Source: Anagrus nilaparvatae (lineage: Eukaryota > Arthropoda > Insecta > Hymenoptera > Mymaridae). Taken from it: 64,000 nt of DNA. The notes beneath the pieces are model-generated. The model had not been told where the DNA came from and made no database searches. It saw only the letters and a program-made list of their open reading frames with translations. This document shows, piece by piece, positions 14,050 to 54,186 of the stretch (positions are counted from its first letter, which is position 1; the number at the start of each line of letters is the position of its first letter). The position numbers and the translations under genes are program-made. Where the stretch lies: the NCBI GenBank assembly GCA_022575985.1, contig JAKSXM010000007.1, forward strand, positions 73,221,001 to 73,285,000, written 5' to 3'.

Positions 14050-14334
14050 TTAAACAGGCAAATATTTCATGATCATTGGTAGTGCTAAAATACTTTCCGA
14101 TAGAAAATTATTGATAGGCTTATTTATTCTTTCGACAAGGTTAGATTGCGGGTGATTAGGAACTAAAACGTTAAGATTCTTAAATTTTTTAATTTTATCT
14201 GAAATTAATTTTTTTATTTGTTCCCGATTAAAAGATCTGATATCACTAGATTCAAAGTACCTTAATATCTTATCAACTTTGCTTAAAGACCAAAATTCTT
14301 GAATTTCAAATATTAAGGATTCAGGTAAAAACAA
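14050..14334 (-). pseudogene. LTR-retrotransposon integrase remnant
   Basis: A 94-codon open stretch contains FESSDIRSFNREQIKKLISD followed by NVLVPNHPQSNLVERINK. The HPQ.N..ER.N signature is that of the catalytic-core end (around the DDE glutamate) of Ty3/gypsy or BEL integrases. Upstream sequence on the same strand is interrupted and gives no clear protease or RT, and no LTR pair is visible. It is an isolated fossil, not a functional gene. Confidence 0.55.
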
Positions 14335-14783
14335 TACATTTTTGAAATATAAGTAATTTAAAACAATTCCAAGATCAAGTTTCTCGCAAAATATTGAATT
14401 ATATATTTAAAAGAAGCTCTAGACAGAGTTTATAGAAAAAAACTTTCTGTACAAATTCGTTTAAGGGTAAAAAACAATTGAAACAAAATTGCAATTATCT
14501 TGTAAGGGCATCGTTCTGCTCCTTTAGAATTTTATTATGCTAGAATGGAACTTTTGTAAATCTGTAAAGAAAAATTACTGTATCCTATCAATTAAAAATA
14601 GCTGTCAATTGCAAAACAAATTAATTAATATCACTCGCTGTCGATTAAGCTTATTGGTCTGCTCACAAATCTTAGAAAAAGGGAATTTACGCAATAAAGG
14701 TTTTTTATAATAAAAACTGCCATAAAGCCTGATTTTTAGCCAGGCATCTTATCGCTGATCATGTTTCGCGTTTATCTTTGTGC

Positions 14784-14816
<33 letters not shown>

Positions 14817-15514
14817 GTATAGGTGTACCTGCATACATTTGTCTGTTTTTTTTTTGTTTGTTTGTATGTATGTGTAAGTATATTTTGTTCGTGCGCGTAT
14901 TTTATATATATATAGGTATAGACGAATCGTCGAGGGAAATTTTCCAGTACTCTGACAGAGTCTGCCACGAGTGGACGCACTCTCGTTTTGAATCTCCGAT
15001 CTCTCCTCCGCGAATCGTTCCTTTAATATATATAGTTAGTCACCCATTTATATATATAACTAAAAATAAGCAGGTGTGTCTCAATCTGCGCGTTTGTATG
15101 TGCGCGAATTTATATATATATATTTATATGTGTTTTAAACCACCAGTATACTATTTTGTTTTATTTTCTGTGTATTTGTGTATCAGTGCGCGACGATTCT
15201 GACTTATTATTTTTTTTTAAATTACTTAATATTATTATTGTTACTATTAGTATTATTACTGACATCTTGAGATTTATAAAAAATATGTAACTATATCGAA
15301 AAAAAAAACTAATTTTGAATATCATTGATAAAGACTGAGAATCTTATCAGAAAGGAAAACAAAAATAAAAATTTATTTTTTTACAAAAAAGGCGATAATT
15401 TGGAAATGAGGAAAAGGTTAAAAAAGAAAAAGGAAATATCGAAAAAAATAAAAAATTGAAAAATATATAATAAACACAATAAATTCATACAATAAAACTA
15501 ACTATGAGCTGCAA
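14335..15514. other. Upstream flank of the proposed first Tlk exon
   Basis: Contains an ATT microsatellite and a CG-richer patch at 14930-15110 (GACGAATCGTCGAGGG, CTCCTCCGCGAATCG) that may be part of a promoter or 5' UTR. The 140-codon frame across it starts in the microsatellite and is not credible. Confidence 0.5.
14784..14815. repeat. (ATT)n microsatellite
   Basis: About ten ATT units in a row, upstream of the proposed first Tlk exon. Confidence 0.95.
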
Positions 15515-42478
<26,964 letters not shown>

Positions 42479-43140
42479 TTAAAAGCTAAAAAAAAGCAAA
42501 CTGGACTATTAATGAAAAAAAAAAATCTAACATGCCAAATCGTTAATGAAACTGAAGAACTGCATAGAGTTTAATATTATTATTATTTAATATAAACTTA
42601 CTATAAGTTGTAAATATTTTACAAGTGAAAAAATAAGTTTTAGTATTCATCACCATCATCAGCATAAGAAAATCAAGTATGGGAAGGCGCATTTATATGA
42701 ATCATTTAAAAATTTAAAAAAGCTGTTGTTTTCGCAAATTTGCGACTTTCTTATTTAAAGTAAGCCATTGCTAAAGAATCTTAGTCTAGCATGACAAAGT
42801 TGTTGTGTTCGTATTGACAAAATTGTATTATTGTTCCTAGTGATACAAGCATGAAAAATGTTGAATGAAATACGGATAAACATGTGATAAGTCACTGTGA
42901 ATTTAAGAGACATAAAAAAGTAGTATTTGAACAATATTAATAAATAAATATTAATAATATTAATAAATAATTAAATAAATAAATAATCTAGTAAGTGGAT
43001 GGTGATGAAGAATGAAAGTTTTTGGGCAAAGACTTTGAAATGTTTTTATTTAAAATTTCTTTTTTTTTTGTGGATGATTAATTAAATAAGTAACGTATGA
43101 ATGTGTGAGTATGTAAATATTTGTACTATATATATTTAAA

Positions 43141-43146
43141 AATAAA
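43141..43146 (+). terminator. Candidate Tlk polyadenylation signal
   Basis: AATAAA followed by a GTGT-containing stretch, about 660 bp after the Tlk stop. Other AATAAA copies exist nearby (for example around 42940), so the site used is uncertain. Confidence 0.35.
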
Positions 43147-44679
43147 GTGTTACTGATATATATATAGTATAATTAAAATTGACTGTGTATTAATAATTGA
43201 TGGCTCTATCCTCGCATAAAGCATCAAAAAATAAAAACAATTCAAGTATTCCATGAATATTTGTTATAATAATTTAAATCAATAAATTAATTATCAATAC
43301 CATATATAAATTGAGGAGATTCGGTTAGTGTTCCTATTCTGCAATTAGAGTGGGCTTTAGCTGAATTGGATAGATAAAAAGATACTCCCAAAATGATCAA
43401 CTTTTTATATATTTAATCCCTCTTTATTTAGTCATTAATTGTAGTCAAGCAACAAAACATTACTTTCAAAAGTGCCCTTGCTTTGTATTATAATTGCGTC
43501 ATGTCAAACATGTTTTGGGAGTAGTTCAGTATGAATGAACCGTAAAAATTGTTGAAATGTGTGTGTTGATAAAAAGTCTGAGCAATCTTCACATCTTTTA
43601 AAAATATTGTACAGTAGAAATTGATTTAAAATTTTGTAAGTTAGTTATAATAGGATTAAGGATTAAAATATCGAATTTTTTAATCAAAAATAATTCTTAA
43701 AAAAAATAAACTGTACAGTATTTAAAAATATTGCTCTCGACAATTAATTACAAGCATATCTTTTGTAATAAAGCAATAACATTTCCCAAATTAAAAGTGT
43801 TGCTCATTTTTTTTTTATTTTGCGTAATAAGTGAATGTAAATATTCGGTTGTATAATAAAAAAAAAAATTTACATTAAAAACAATATATTAATATTATTT
43901 GATTGGTTTTAATCCATAATTTATTTCCCTTCATCTTATTATTGTAAATTATTAACAAAATACATTTTTCTGGATACTGGCCAAAAAAACCATGTATTTC
44001 TCAGCCGCTGCACGTCCGGCAAACGGTGAACTTTCGAATCAATCTTTTTTTGTTAAGAATTTATTAGACTTTAGAATTTTTTGGTATTTATCTATTGATT
44101 TTTTAGTTGAAAATAATTTTTATTGAAAAAATTCAAGTTTCTACCCATTTAATTTATTTCTGTAATTTATAAATCTATATTGTTTTTTTTAAAAGGTAAG
44201 TATAAATAAATTTAATATTTTTTTTTTTACATTTAAGAACTTATTTGTTTATTTTTACATTTTGAGTATAAAAACTTATAAATTAAAATATTTTTATAAA
44301 AAATTAGCTACAATTTACAAAAATTTATAAATTACGGAAAACAAAGCACTTTTTTTAAATATAACATAGATAAGTAATTACTGACATTAATAATATAAGC
44401 TTTATTCTTAACTCTTATAATTATCTTATTTCTGAAAAAAGTTAAAATTATAAATTAAATAAAATGAAAAAAAGTAAAAAAATAATTATACATAAATACT
44501 TGATAAACATTCATACCTACTGATGCTTTTTTAATTTTTTTTTTTTTTTTTTAATTATTTAAAAAAAATTAAAATTTAAGAATATTTAATAGTAAATTAA
44601 AAAGACTGAAGACTGTTTGTTCATTATCAGTATGTACAACCACAAATATATACAAAACGTTATATAAAAATTACAGAAA

Positions 44680-44685
44680 TTTATT
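44680..44685 (-). terminator. Candidate Top2 polyadenylation signal
   Basis: AATAAA on the minus strand lies about 50 bp past the Top2 stop codon. Further copies occur downstream in this AT-rich DNA. Confidence 0.35.
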
Positions 44686-44732
44686 ACTTGCAATCTTTAA
44701 TAACTGTTAAAAACTAATTTTAAACGAGCTTT

Positions 44733-47700
44733 TTAATCGGATTCATCTTCTGATTTAATTGCATAAGAAATAGGTTTTCGAGCACGTCCTACTATTTTTC
44801 TAGGTTCGGGTGGAGTATCCGCAACAAAATCATCATCCGAATCATCTTTTTTCTGTTTTTTTGCCTAAAATAAATTAATTCATTTTAATATTTATTTATT
44901 TGCAAGCGATCAATAATGGCTAAATTATAGTTTTAAGGGACCGTTATATATAAAATGTCGTTCTAAACCTGGCCTAGAAATTTTTTTATTTCACCAAATG
45001 TGATTTCAGATTTTCGGCGTTATCCGAATCAGATCTGCAAATTTTCGCATCTGGCGAAATTTCTAAGAGCCAGTTAAGAAACTATACTATTATTTGTAAA
45101 CTAACAATTAGCTTGTAAACTTTTGATTTTATTAATTTAGAATAAAAAACAAACTAATAATAAATTTATCATGTGTTATTTTTAGCTAAAAGCTTTCTTA
45201 CTTGATTTGATTTTGTAGAAAATATATCTTCTGAATCTGAATCTGAATGATCATATGACTTTTTCTTTTTGGGTGCAGCCTTTTTAGCAGGTTTTTTAGT
45301 ATCTGAATCTGAGCCTGATTTGTTTAATAGTTTTTTCTTTTTAGGAGCTGCTTTTTTAGGTTTTTTATCCATTTCTATATCTGAATTATTCAAGAGTTTC
45401 TTTTTTTTGGTCACAGGTTTTTTAACAGGCTTAAAATCATCTTCTGAATCTGATCCTGATTTAGCTTTCTTTTTACTTGCTGCTTTTTTCACAGGTTTAA
45501 AATCATCTTCTGAATCAGATCCTGATTTAGCTTTCTTCTTATTTGTTGCTTTTTTTAGTGGTGAATAAGAGTCTTCTGAATCAGATCCTTTTTTAGGTTT
45601 GTAGTCAGATTCTGAATCAGAGTCTGATTTATTAAACTTTTTCTTTTTTGGTGGAAGCTTTGATGTTTCATAATCACTGTCCGAATCAGATTTTGATCTA
45701 CTTATTTTCTTAGGTGCAGCTATAAAATAAATGCATTTTCAAATTAAATTTGAATGGTATATAGCTTTTTTTTTGTCTTACTATACCTTTTTTAGAAGCT
45801 GGTTCTTTTGAAAAATAATCATCTATTGTTGATGCTGGTTTTGATTGTGTTCCAGAAGTACTTAATAAAGAGTCAAATAATTCTTCTGAACTTGCTGTTA
45901 ATTAAATAATTTTATTTATAAACTTTATATCAAAAAATAAATATTTTAAAGAAAATAATATATTAATATTAAATTAGAATAATGGTTTTAGTTTTTTAAT
46001 TTAAGTGGCTAATAGTCCAGAAATCGTATATGTTAGAGGAATGCACTTTTTTCTAATTTTTGTTCAAGGCTACTCGTATATGTGACAAATAAGTTTTTTA
46101 ATACGCTGATTTCAAACTTTTAGGCCCCAACTCCGAGAAAACAGCCTTAACACCGAAAAACTGTATTTTTTGGTCAAGTTTGAAGGTTATTTTGACATAT
46201 TTTCTAAGAAAGGTTTTTAATTGTCCTAAAAATGATAAGTAATATGTTTTCGAGGTCGTTGAATAAGATTATTTAGGTCTTGGTCTCAAAAATATATTAA
46301 TCATCATTTGAAATATTTCAGATGAATTTAAAAAGAAATGGCATTCGGAGAAAGTTTTTGGGGTTGGGACCTAAATAATTTATCATTTTAAGGACAATTA
46401 GAAATTTTTCTTAAGAAATATATAAAAATAACCAATTTAAATTTCAATTTAAACTTGACCAAAAAACACAGTTTTTCGGTATTAGGGCTGTTTTCGCGGG
46501 ATCGGGACCTAAAAGTTTAAAATGAGCGTATCGAATAACTTACCTATCACAGACGAGTAGCCTTGCACAAAACTTAGAAAAAAAGTGCATACCTTTAACA
46601 TATACGGTTTCTGGACAGTGGACTATAATGAGTATAACTATCTTATTAATTTTATAAGTAGCTATTTAATTAGGTTTTAAATAACAAATAAAAAAAAGGC
46701 TTACGTTTTACTGGCAAATCTTTTGGTGGTTTTATATCATCATCCGAATCGCTGTCAATTGTTTCACTGATTTTCGGAACAGGCCTAAAAAGTATTATTG
46801 CGTTAATAAAATTTGAAAAATATCAACCATTACAATAAAAATCTTGTGAATTGTAGTAAAATTATCAATGTTCTTATTTTTAATATCTATAAATAATTTT
46901 TGAATTTGATATTTTCATAAATACTAAAAAAATTATGGATGAATGAATATGAGGTGAATAGGTTTACCGTATTTGGTTCATTCGGGAATATTTGAAAAAA
47001 AATTTGAATTCTTATTTTTTGCAAATTTTTTATTTATTTTGGACAAATACCGTAAATTACTCAAAAATGGCTATCAGTAAATGGACGAAACCTTCAAAAT
47101 TGTTTTTATTGACCAAAAAAATGTAGCATTGACTGATGCGGATCTATATAACTCTATTTAAATTTTTTAGATGTATTTAACATTGCTAACGCCTTGATAA
47201 GATAATATTTAAATTAACCTGAAACTATCCTTAGAAATCGTATATTTTTGATAATTCGCGAGAAATAGAACATGGGCGCCAGCGACTGTGTTAATAGGTT
47301 TTATACTATCATTTTTATTCAAAAGATATATGTTGAAATAAAAGAAGATGACTTTAATTTTAATTTTTCCGAATAAATATTTTTATAATATTATGCAAAA
47401 AAAAACTTATAACCGGTTTGTGTAAATACAACCTAAATGCATAGAACATATTTACTTCCAGCTGAGGACTAGGTATATGTAATTATCACCTTACTAGCTG
47501 TTAAGATTCTAAACCCAAACTATTTTGATTACCTAAACCTGAATTATTCCAAGTCCCTAAACCCGAATTATTTCAAGTCTATAAACCTGTATTATCCTAA
47601 GTCCTTAAGCCTAGATTAAGTCTCCTAATTATTCTAAGTCTCATTTGACCCCCCCCCCTTTAAATAGGACAAATTTGACCCCCCCCCCCTTAATTTTCAA

Positions 47701-50700
47701 GTTCTGAAGTACTCCCTCCCTATAAACATGTTCCATGTTAACATTCAAGAATAACATTAAAATTTCTCCTGAAGAGATTAACATTTTTTCAGAAAAAATC
47801 CTCCACAATCAAATTAAATTGGTCTTTTAGTTCGAGAGTTAAAAGATTTTTTCATATTAAAAAGAAACTTTTTAAAAGCAGAATACACTATAAAATGATT
47901 AAATTTTAAGTAATAAATGCAAAACTCAAATGCATTTACACATTAAACCTAGAATACAGAATGAGAAAAATCTTACTCCTTTTTAAATTTTCTTTTTCTG
48001 CAGGTAGCAAAATTTAAATTTCACAACTAGCAAGAAAAGATGGTTACTAATTTTATTAAATATTAAAATTAAATTTTACTCACTTGTCATCATCAGAGTG
48101 TAAGCTATGCATTTCAGATTCGCTGCTGCTTTCAGAATCAAGATTATATTTTTTAGCTGTTTAAATTATAAAAAAATACCATTTTAGTTAACTTTAAAAT
48201 TTTTAATAATTTAATATATATTGAGAATAAAACATCAATATTCTTACATTTTGCTGCTGCAGCTCTTCGAGGTCCTCTTTCGATAGGAGGAGGCGAAAGA
48301 GTCTCAAAGTTAATTTCATCTTCTGACTCGCTATCAGATCCTTTATCTTTCTTCTTTTTAACAGGTTTAAAAGGAAGTTTTCCTTGCTTCAAGCCTACAA
48401 ATTAAAATTTTTTAAAATATCAATGTAAAAGGCTTGAAGTTTTATTAACAAGTTATATAATTTCAGGAAAGGTTACCCCAGATTTGCAATATTTTGAGGC
48501 TTAAAAAATTTAGGAGGTAATTAAGAAAGTAACTATATTTGTAATAGGTAAATAGTTAGTAAACATGTTCCATGTGAGTTATTTGTGTACATATGCGAAT
48601 CTGTTGTAAGTTTTTTTTTACCTTTTTTAGTTTTTTTCTCAAGTTTTTCAGGAGAAGATCCTAATCTATCATCAAGAGGTTTTGCATTACCTTCAATAAG
48701 AGCATCAAATTCATCTTTTTCTTCAACTTTTTCTTTCTTTACCTAAATTTAATTTTTATTTGAATCTTGCAATTTTTTGTAAATTATTTAAGTTGTTACT
48801 TACTTTACGCTCTCTTTTAACACCTTCTTTTTTATCTTTTGTTAAAATGTCAGCTTTTTCAATTTTCTTTTTTAAATCTACATCAATTACTGGCTCAATT
48901 TTCCGTTTTTCTGCATTGTACAATTTGCCGGGAGGTTTCTTCGACTTTGAATTTGCTTTTAATGATTCTTTACGTTCTTTTTCTTCAACTTTATTTAATT
49001 CATCAAGTAATATATCTAAATCTTCTTTCCACAAAGACATAGGAGTTCGAGCCTGTAACCTCTGAAGTTCAGCAATTTTTTCATCCTTTTGCTTGAGTAA
49101 ATCCTCTTTTTTTTCTTTTGTTAAATTCCACATTGCCATTCCCAATAAATAATCAAAATTTTCTTTTTGCACAACCTGAATGGATTGAGCACCTTCTTCT
49201 GCATCTTCCGCAACTTGTTCCTATTGTTATATTTTAAAAATGATTATTTATATTTTGTTTATTAAGCCTCTAGATAAATGTAACTTACAAGAATCTCATC
49301 TCGGTCTTGGGTCAATTTCCATGCAACTACAGGATCTGAATCATAGTTTTTTCTTACTAATTCAGCTATCATATCCCTTTTCTTCTTATTTTCAATAACT
49401 AATGATCCATCACATTTTTCTAAGATAAATCTACTTTGATTTGATAATTTTGCTGCCTCAGCTTGTAATATTCCTTCCAAATAATTTTTTCGCTTTTGAT
49501 AAAAATCAAGCCTTACATTGAAAAATATTCTCAAAATTTCACATGCATTATCATATTTTTTTAGACACAAGTTGTTGTCAAATGAGCACTGAAAAATATT
49601 AAAACGTCAGAAATAAGCTTAATTAAAATATATTTAGTAAGACCAACCATTGACGTTGTTGATACAGTAGTTTGTAATTTAAACACTTTATGTAGACCTT
49701 CTTTTTCAAGATTGATCAGCTTGTCTCGATTCACAGTTACTATGAAGCATACTGATTCATCGGTGTTGTATTCTTTATAGTCTCTGAAAGTACATTTTGA
49801 TTCAATTATATAGGAAATTTTTCATTTAATTTTTAAATTTACTTACGTTATAATTGCTGGACTTTTATCAGTTCCGTGCAACATTGGATCAAGTACCGAT
49901 TCTTTGTAAGCTTGAGTCCATGTGCCAACGGGTAATTCTGTGATTTCCAATTTATCTGGTCCTATAACTGATATTTCACCACTGTAAACAAATCTATATT
50001 CACCACAGCCTTCTATGTGACCAGCAAAATTTTTATACCATGGTTTCTTAATTAAGGAAAAATTAGGTTATTTTTATAAAAGTAAATAATGCGCAATTAA
50101 ATAAAAAACATACCATTGGTTTTGGATCAGATCCTTCCATCATTCTCATAATATTAGCAATTATTTCACGAGGATTGAAATTCGGTATTTTCGTCATCCA
50201 ACCCGTACCTATACCATCTGCACCATTTACTAATACCATAGGGATAATTGGAACATAATACGTAGGTTCAATTTTTAAATTGTCATCATATTCATAAGTT
50301 AAAATAGCGTCATCGTGCTTATGAAATATTAAACGAGCTAGAGGACTGAGCTTAGTAAAAATATAACGAGGACTAGCAGCATCTTTTCCTCCTTGAAGTC
50401 TTGTACCAAATTGACCAATTGGTTGCAGTAAATTAATATTATTTGAGCCAACAAAATTTTGTGCCAAATTAATAATAGTCGACATGAGTGAAGCTTCACC
50501 ATGATGATAGGCAGACTTTTCAGCAACGGATGCTCCTAACTGAGCGACTTTAACTTCTTTTTTATCATTACGTTTAAAACACGTATATAAAACTTTTCTT
50601 TGAGCTGGTTTAAACCCATCCATCATATTTGGTATGGAACGTACATTATCGGCTATACTGAATAATACTAATTCTAAATTTATAAAATCAGAAAATGATA

Positions 50701-52875
50701 CTGTTTTTGTATTCTTTTCGTATAAATATCTTTCCCCTAGTCCAAGTTCTTTTCTTCTTTTAGTTTCTTCCATATGATTAGTTAGCCAATCTTTACGCTG
50801 ATCAACACATTTTTTGCTGAAAGCCATTATAATATTTTGATCATCGTGCTCTCCATCGTATCTAAATTTTATCCTGTGCCTAGCCATATCTTCAAAATAT
50901 TCTTTAGCTTCAGCACTTGTGGACGTACCCAAACCTAGTATAGTATATAAAGAAATATAGGACTTTTTGCTTTGAAATAATAAAATATTATTTACCTTTG
51001 TAGTACTTGATTGAATATGTATGATAATCTTCTGTATCTTTTTTCCAATCCTCAAATTCTGGTAACGAGTAGAATGACAATACATGACCTCTTTTTGTAG
51101 CTTTTACAATCGGTGTAATAAATTCTTCTAAGAAATTTTGCTTTAATAAAGATGGCCAGTTATGATGTATAAAATTAATCAATAATCCTTTAATATGAGA
51201 ACCATCCTGGGGTAAAATATTTTAATTTTAGTGTAATTGAGATTTAACGCTATTTAATTTATAAAATTACCTGATCTTGATCAGTCATGATCATCATTTT
51301 ACCATATCTTAAAGTTTTCATATCATCTCTAGTTTCATATTTTTTTTTATATTGTAATCCCAGAATTTTAATCAAATTATTTATTTCGGCATTTTCAAGA
51401 ATTTGTTTATGAGTTGCCTCTCTGACATTTAGCAGTTTACCTTTAAGTGGAAAAACTCCGTACTTATCGCGACCTATTCTACCAATACCAGAAACAGCCA
51501 TAGATTTGGCTGAATCTCCTTCCGTTAATATTAATGTACAGTCTAGTGATCTACCTGTCCCAGCGTCATTAGCATCTTCTAATTTAGGAATACCTGTGAG
51601 TTTCTTTTGTTTCGATTTGGGGCCTAATTTTTGAAGTTGACTATCAGCTTTAAATTTGGCCCAATTTAATACTGATTCAATTATTCCTATTTTTGTCACA
51701 TTTGTAATAAATTTTTCACTGAGAGTGCATTTGGAGCCAAAATTCTTTTGTTGCAACGTCATATTTTCTTTTGTTTGTGAATCAAAAGATGGATTATTGA
51801 TAAGGCAATTTACAAATACCCATAAGTGATTTTTTATCTGGAAAGGTTTTATTGCAACTCCAGACTTGTTTTTTTTTTTCATTGTTTCTGTGAGCTGTTT
51901 TACAATCAAATCCGTTACATGATCAACATGACGCCCTCCTTTAGTTGTAGCAATACTGTTAACAAAAGACATTTGCTGAAAGCCTTTGTCAGATATTGTG
52001 AGTGCAACTTCCCATCTAGCATTACAATTTTCGTAAACAATTTTCAAAGGACTACCGGTATCGTCTTCTTTGTTCTTTATATACATATCAACATAATCTT
52101 TAAAGTTTTTGACAGGAACTTTAACTCCATTAAGTATAACTTTAACTCCTCTTGTAGAAGCTGCAACATCAAATGCTCGTCTTGACATCAATGCAACAAT
52201 ATCGTCATCAAGTTTCTCCATTTTAAATTTTTTAAGATCAGGAGAGAAAGTAACTTTTGTGTAATCTTCGCCAGAATATTCTCTTATTTTGGCATCAGTT
52301 GCTTTTCCCATATTACCACCCCAACTTTGTTTAAAAGTTTTTTTAAATTCTTTACAGGATGTTTCTACAGTAAATTTTGAACTGAATATATTACATAATT
52401 TAGCACCATATCCATTTCTACCTCCAGTTACTTTTTCTTCTTCGTCATCGTAATTAGAAGAGGTTAACAGATGTCCAAATATCATAGTAGGGACATACAT
52501 GTTTTCTTCTTTGTGTATAACTACCGGTATACCTTTACCATTATTCCATACTGATATGATATTTTCTTCTACATTTATATCAATTTTTATGCAATCCATT
52601 TTAGGATCTCGTTGTTTGTTATCTGCTGCATTGACAAGGATTTCATCAAAAATTTTATACAAACCAGGGACATATTTTATTTCTTTTTGAACCATAACTT
52701 CTTTTTCCAAATCATATATCCACATTTGCTCGGTGACCGGTTCAACTGAACCAATATATGTGTCTGGCCTTAGCAAAATGTGTTCAAGTTGGGTCTTTTT
52801 TTGATAAATACCCTCAATAGTTTTGGTTTTCTTAGAACCTGTATTAGCTGCTCCATTTTCCATATTCGCACTCAT
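44733..52875 (-). CDS. Top2: DNA topoisomerase 2 (14 exons)
   Basis: Eukaryotic type IIA topoisomerase, which passes one duplex through a transient double-strand break in replication and mitosis. Exons on the minus strand: 52875-51271, 51206-50996, 50934-50114, 50046-49847, 49783-49648, 49588-49289, 49220-48804, 48742-48622, 48394-48248, 48156-48084, 46784-46705, 45894-45787, 45719-45202, 44864-44733. They sum to 4869 nt (1622 aa) in frame. Seen in order: a GHKL ATPase (NAADN near residue 100, GRNGYGAK), TOPRIM (TEGDSAKS near 450; DQDQ|DGSHIKG split exactly by intron 1), and the winged helix with the catalytic tyrosine in SPRYIFTK (about residue 794). A long lysine/acidic-serine C-terminal domain follows. 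It is divergent from the Cep162-like gene and convergent with Tlk. The start at 52875 gives MSANMENG before the conserved ATPase. The C-terminal tail is somewhat long for the family. Confidence 0.96.
45202..45719 (-). repeat. Top2: Lys-rich / acidic-Ser repeat region of the Top2 tail
   Basis: This single exon encodes about eight imperfect repeats in which a KKPxKKKxxxKKK basic block alternates with a GSDSED or SDSDSE acidic-serine block. Two adjacent copies around 45420 and 45490 are almost identical at DNA level, so slippage is recent. The SDSE/SDSD motifs are typical casein kinase 2 sites in Top2 tails (family knowledge). Confidence 0.85.
46013..46618. mobile_element. Fold-back TIR element in a Top2 intron
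   Basis: It starts CCAGAAATCGTATATGTTAG and ends with the reverse complement of CCAGAAACCGTATATGTTAA. The arms stay paired inward through GAATGCAC.., a GGCTACTCGT..TGTGA block, a CCCCAACTCC..AAAACAGCC block and an ACCGAAAAACTG / CAGTTTTTCGGT pair. No coding capacity. It occupies most of the intron between the exons at 46705 and 45894. Confidence 0.8.
47505..47645. repeat. Degenerate ~30-bp minisatellite
   Basis: About four to five imperfect copies of a CCTAAACCYGAATTATTCCAAGT-like unit (given here with one ambiguous base) lie in the Top2 intron 47-48 kb. Two C-runs follow directly (47647-47660 and about 47681-47691). Confidence 0.7.
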
Positions 52876-54186
52876 TTTTAATAACTGATTTTTTCCTTGA
52901 AAAAATAAAAAAATAAATATATTTTAGGTTAAATAGTTTTAGTTATTGAATACAAGCCAGTGCTTTGAAGTTAAGCCATAAATATGTTTTGTTTAAAAAA
53001 CGAATAAAGTTAATTATCTTGTTTCAACAATTAAAAAAACTATCATTAAATTATTTTTTAAAAGCCGGGGTTGATATACTATTTTTAATACAAAGGACGC
53101 CATAATAATAATAGTAACTGGATTTCTTTAAGATTAATTTTAAAGAATATAAAGAAAAAAATATATACTACCTTTATGGAAAAATTTAATTATACGATAA
53201 ATAATTATTTAACTTTTAAGTTAAATATAAAATTAAGAAAACATTTTAAAATACTCGCGAATCTAATAAATTCGTTTTTATGGACACTTTAGTTAAAAGG
53301 ACTCCTCAGTGGTCTCAGCTCTTTCTTTCGGCGGTTACAACGCGAACCGGTTAAGAAGCCGAACAAGCGCAAGCGCGCTTTTTGTGTCTTTTTTTTTGCA
53401 AACAACCACCATCCCGCCAAATTCTCTAGTTCAAATTTTCAAAGATCTAAAAATTTTGGAGTTAAAATTTATACAGATCTGCCATACTATGTAAATTAAT
53501 AAAATAAAAATAAAATGAAAAAAATTCGTGGTGGGGAAAACTATTAGACAAATAAAATGAAGCTGATGAATATTAATGAAATTATTTATCATAAAGTGCT
53601 TAATTAACTAAAAATTACGTGAATAATTAACAAATTATCAATTTTAATTTAATTATTAACATGCAAATAAATAAATTTTAAATAAGTTTGGTTTCCCCCA
53701 TTATGGATAATTTTTTTATTTTATTTAGGTCTGTTAGAAAAATTAAAAAAAAAAAAAACTAAAAAACAGCGCATGCAAAAGTAAAAAAGTTTTTAAACAC
53801 AATATAAATTTTTAATGTAATGTAGGTAGATTAGAGTTTGAAAAAATTTACCTATAATATAACAACAAATTATATACACGTATAAATATTAACAATTAAC
53901 ACTTTTAAGGTAAAATAAAAAAATAGTTTTAGTATAAAATTTAAATTTAATAAACGCGCATAACGGATTTTTTCCAGGTATATCCGCGCAACTGCAACTC
54001 ATAACAAGCAGGATAAGCATTAAGCACCCCTCTTTTCAAAAAAATAGTCCAAACATCATAAAGCAATGCGCCACCAATAAAAATTATAGTAATAACAAAT
54101 TATTACTTTTACAGAGTTCCTTAATAAACATTTAAGATTTTGTTAAAATGCTACTTTGTTTATTTGCAAATTAAAAAACATAAAGA
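52876..54186. promoter_or_regulatory. Shared divergent promoter region of Top2 and the Cep162-like gene
   Basis: The two genes diverge here. A CG-richer patch at 53290-53420 (TTTCGGCGGTTACAACGCGAACCGG, CAAGCGCAAGCGCGC) is a good candidate for the Top2 start region. A second patch at 53955-54020 (AACGCGCATAACGG, TATCCGCGCAACTGC) lies just upstream of the Cep162-like start codon. The rest is AT-rich with no coding frame of note. Transcription starts are inferred. Confidence 0.5.

Larger units (their letters stand above)
42479..44732. other. Convergent 3' flanks of Tlk and Top2
   Basis: AT-rich 3' UTR and intergenic sequence. No gene or structured repeat was seen apart from T and A runs. Confidence 0.75.

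Noticed and set aside
14780..15202. 140-codon open frame
   Set aside because: It begins in an ATT microsatellite (poly-Leu) and continues through low-complexity sequence; there is no domain or splice support.
48756..49172. Separate small genes within the Top2 locus
   Set aside because: These frames are individual Top2 exons and their antisense shadows, joined by clear splice sites.
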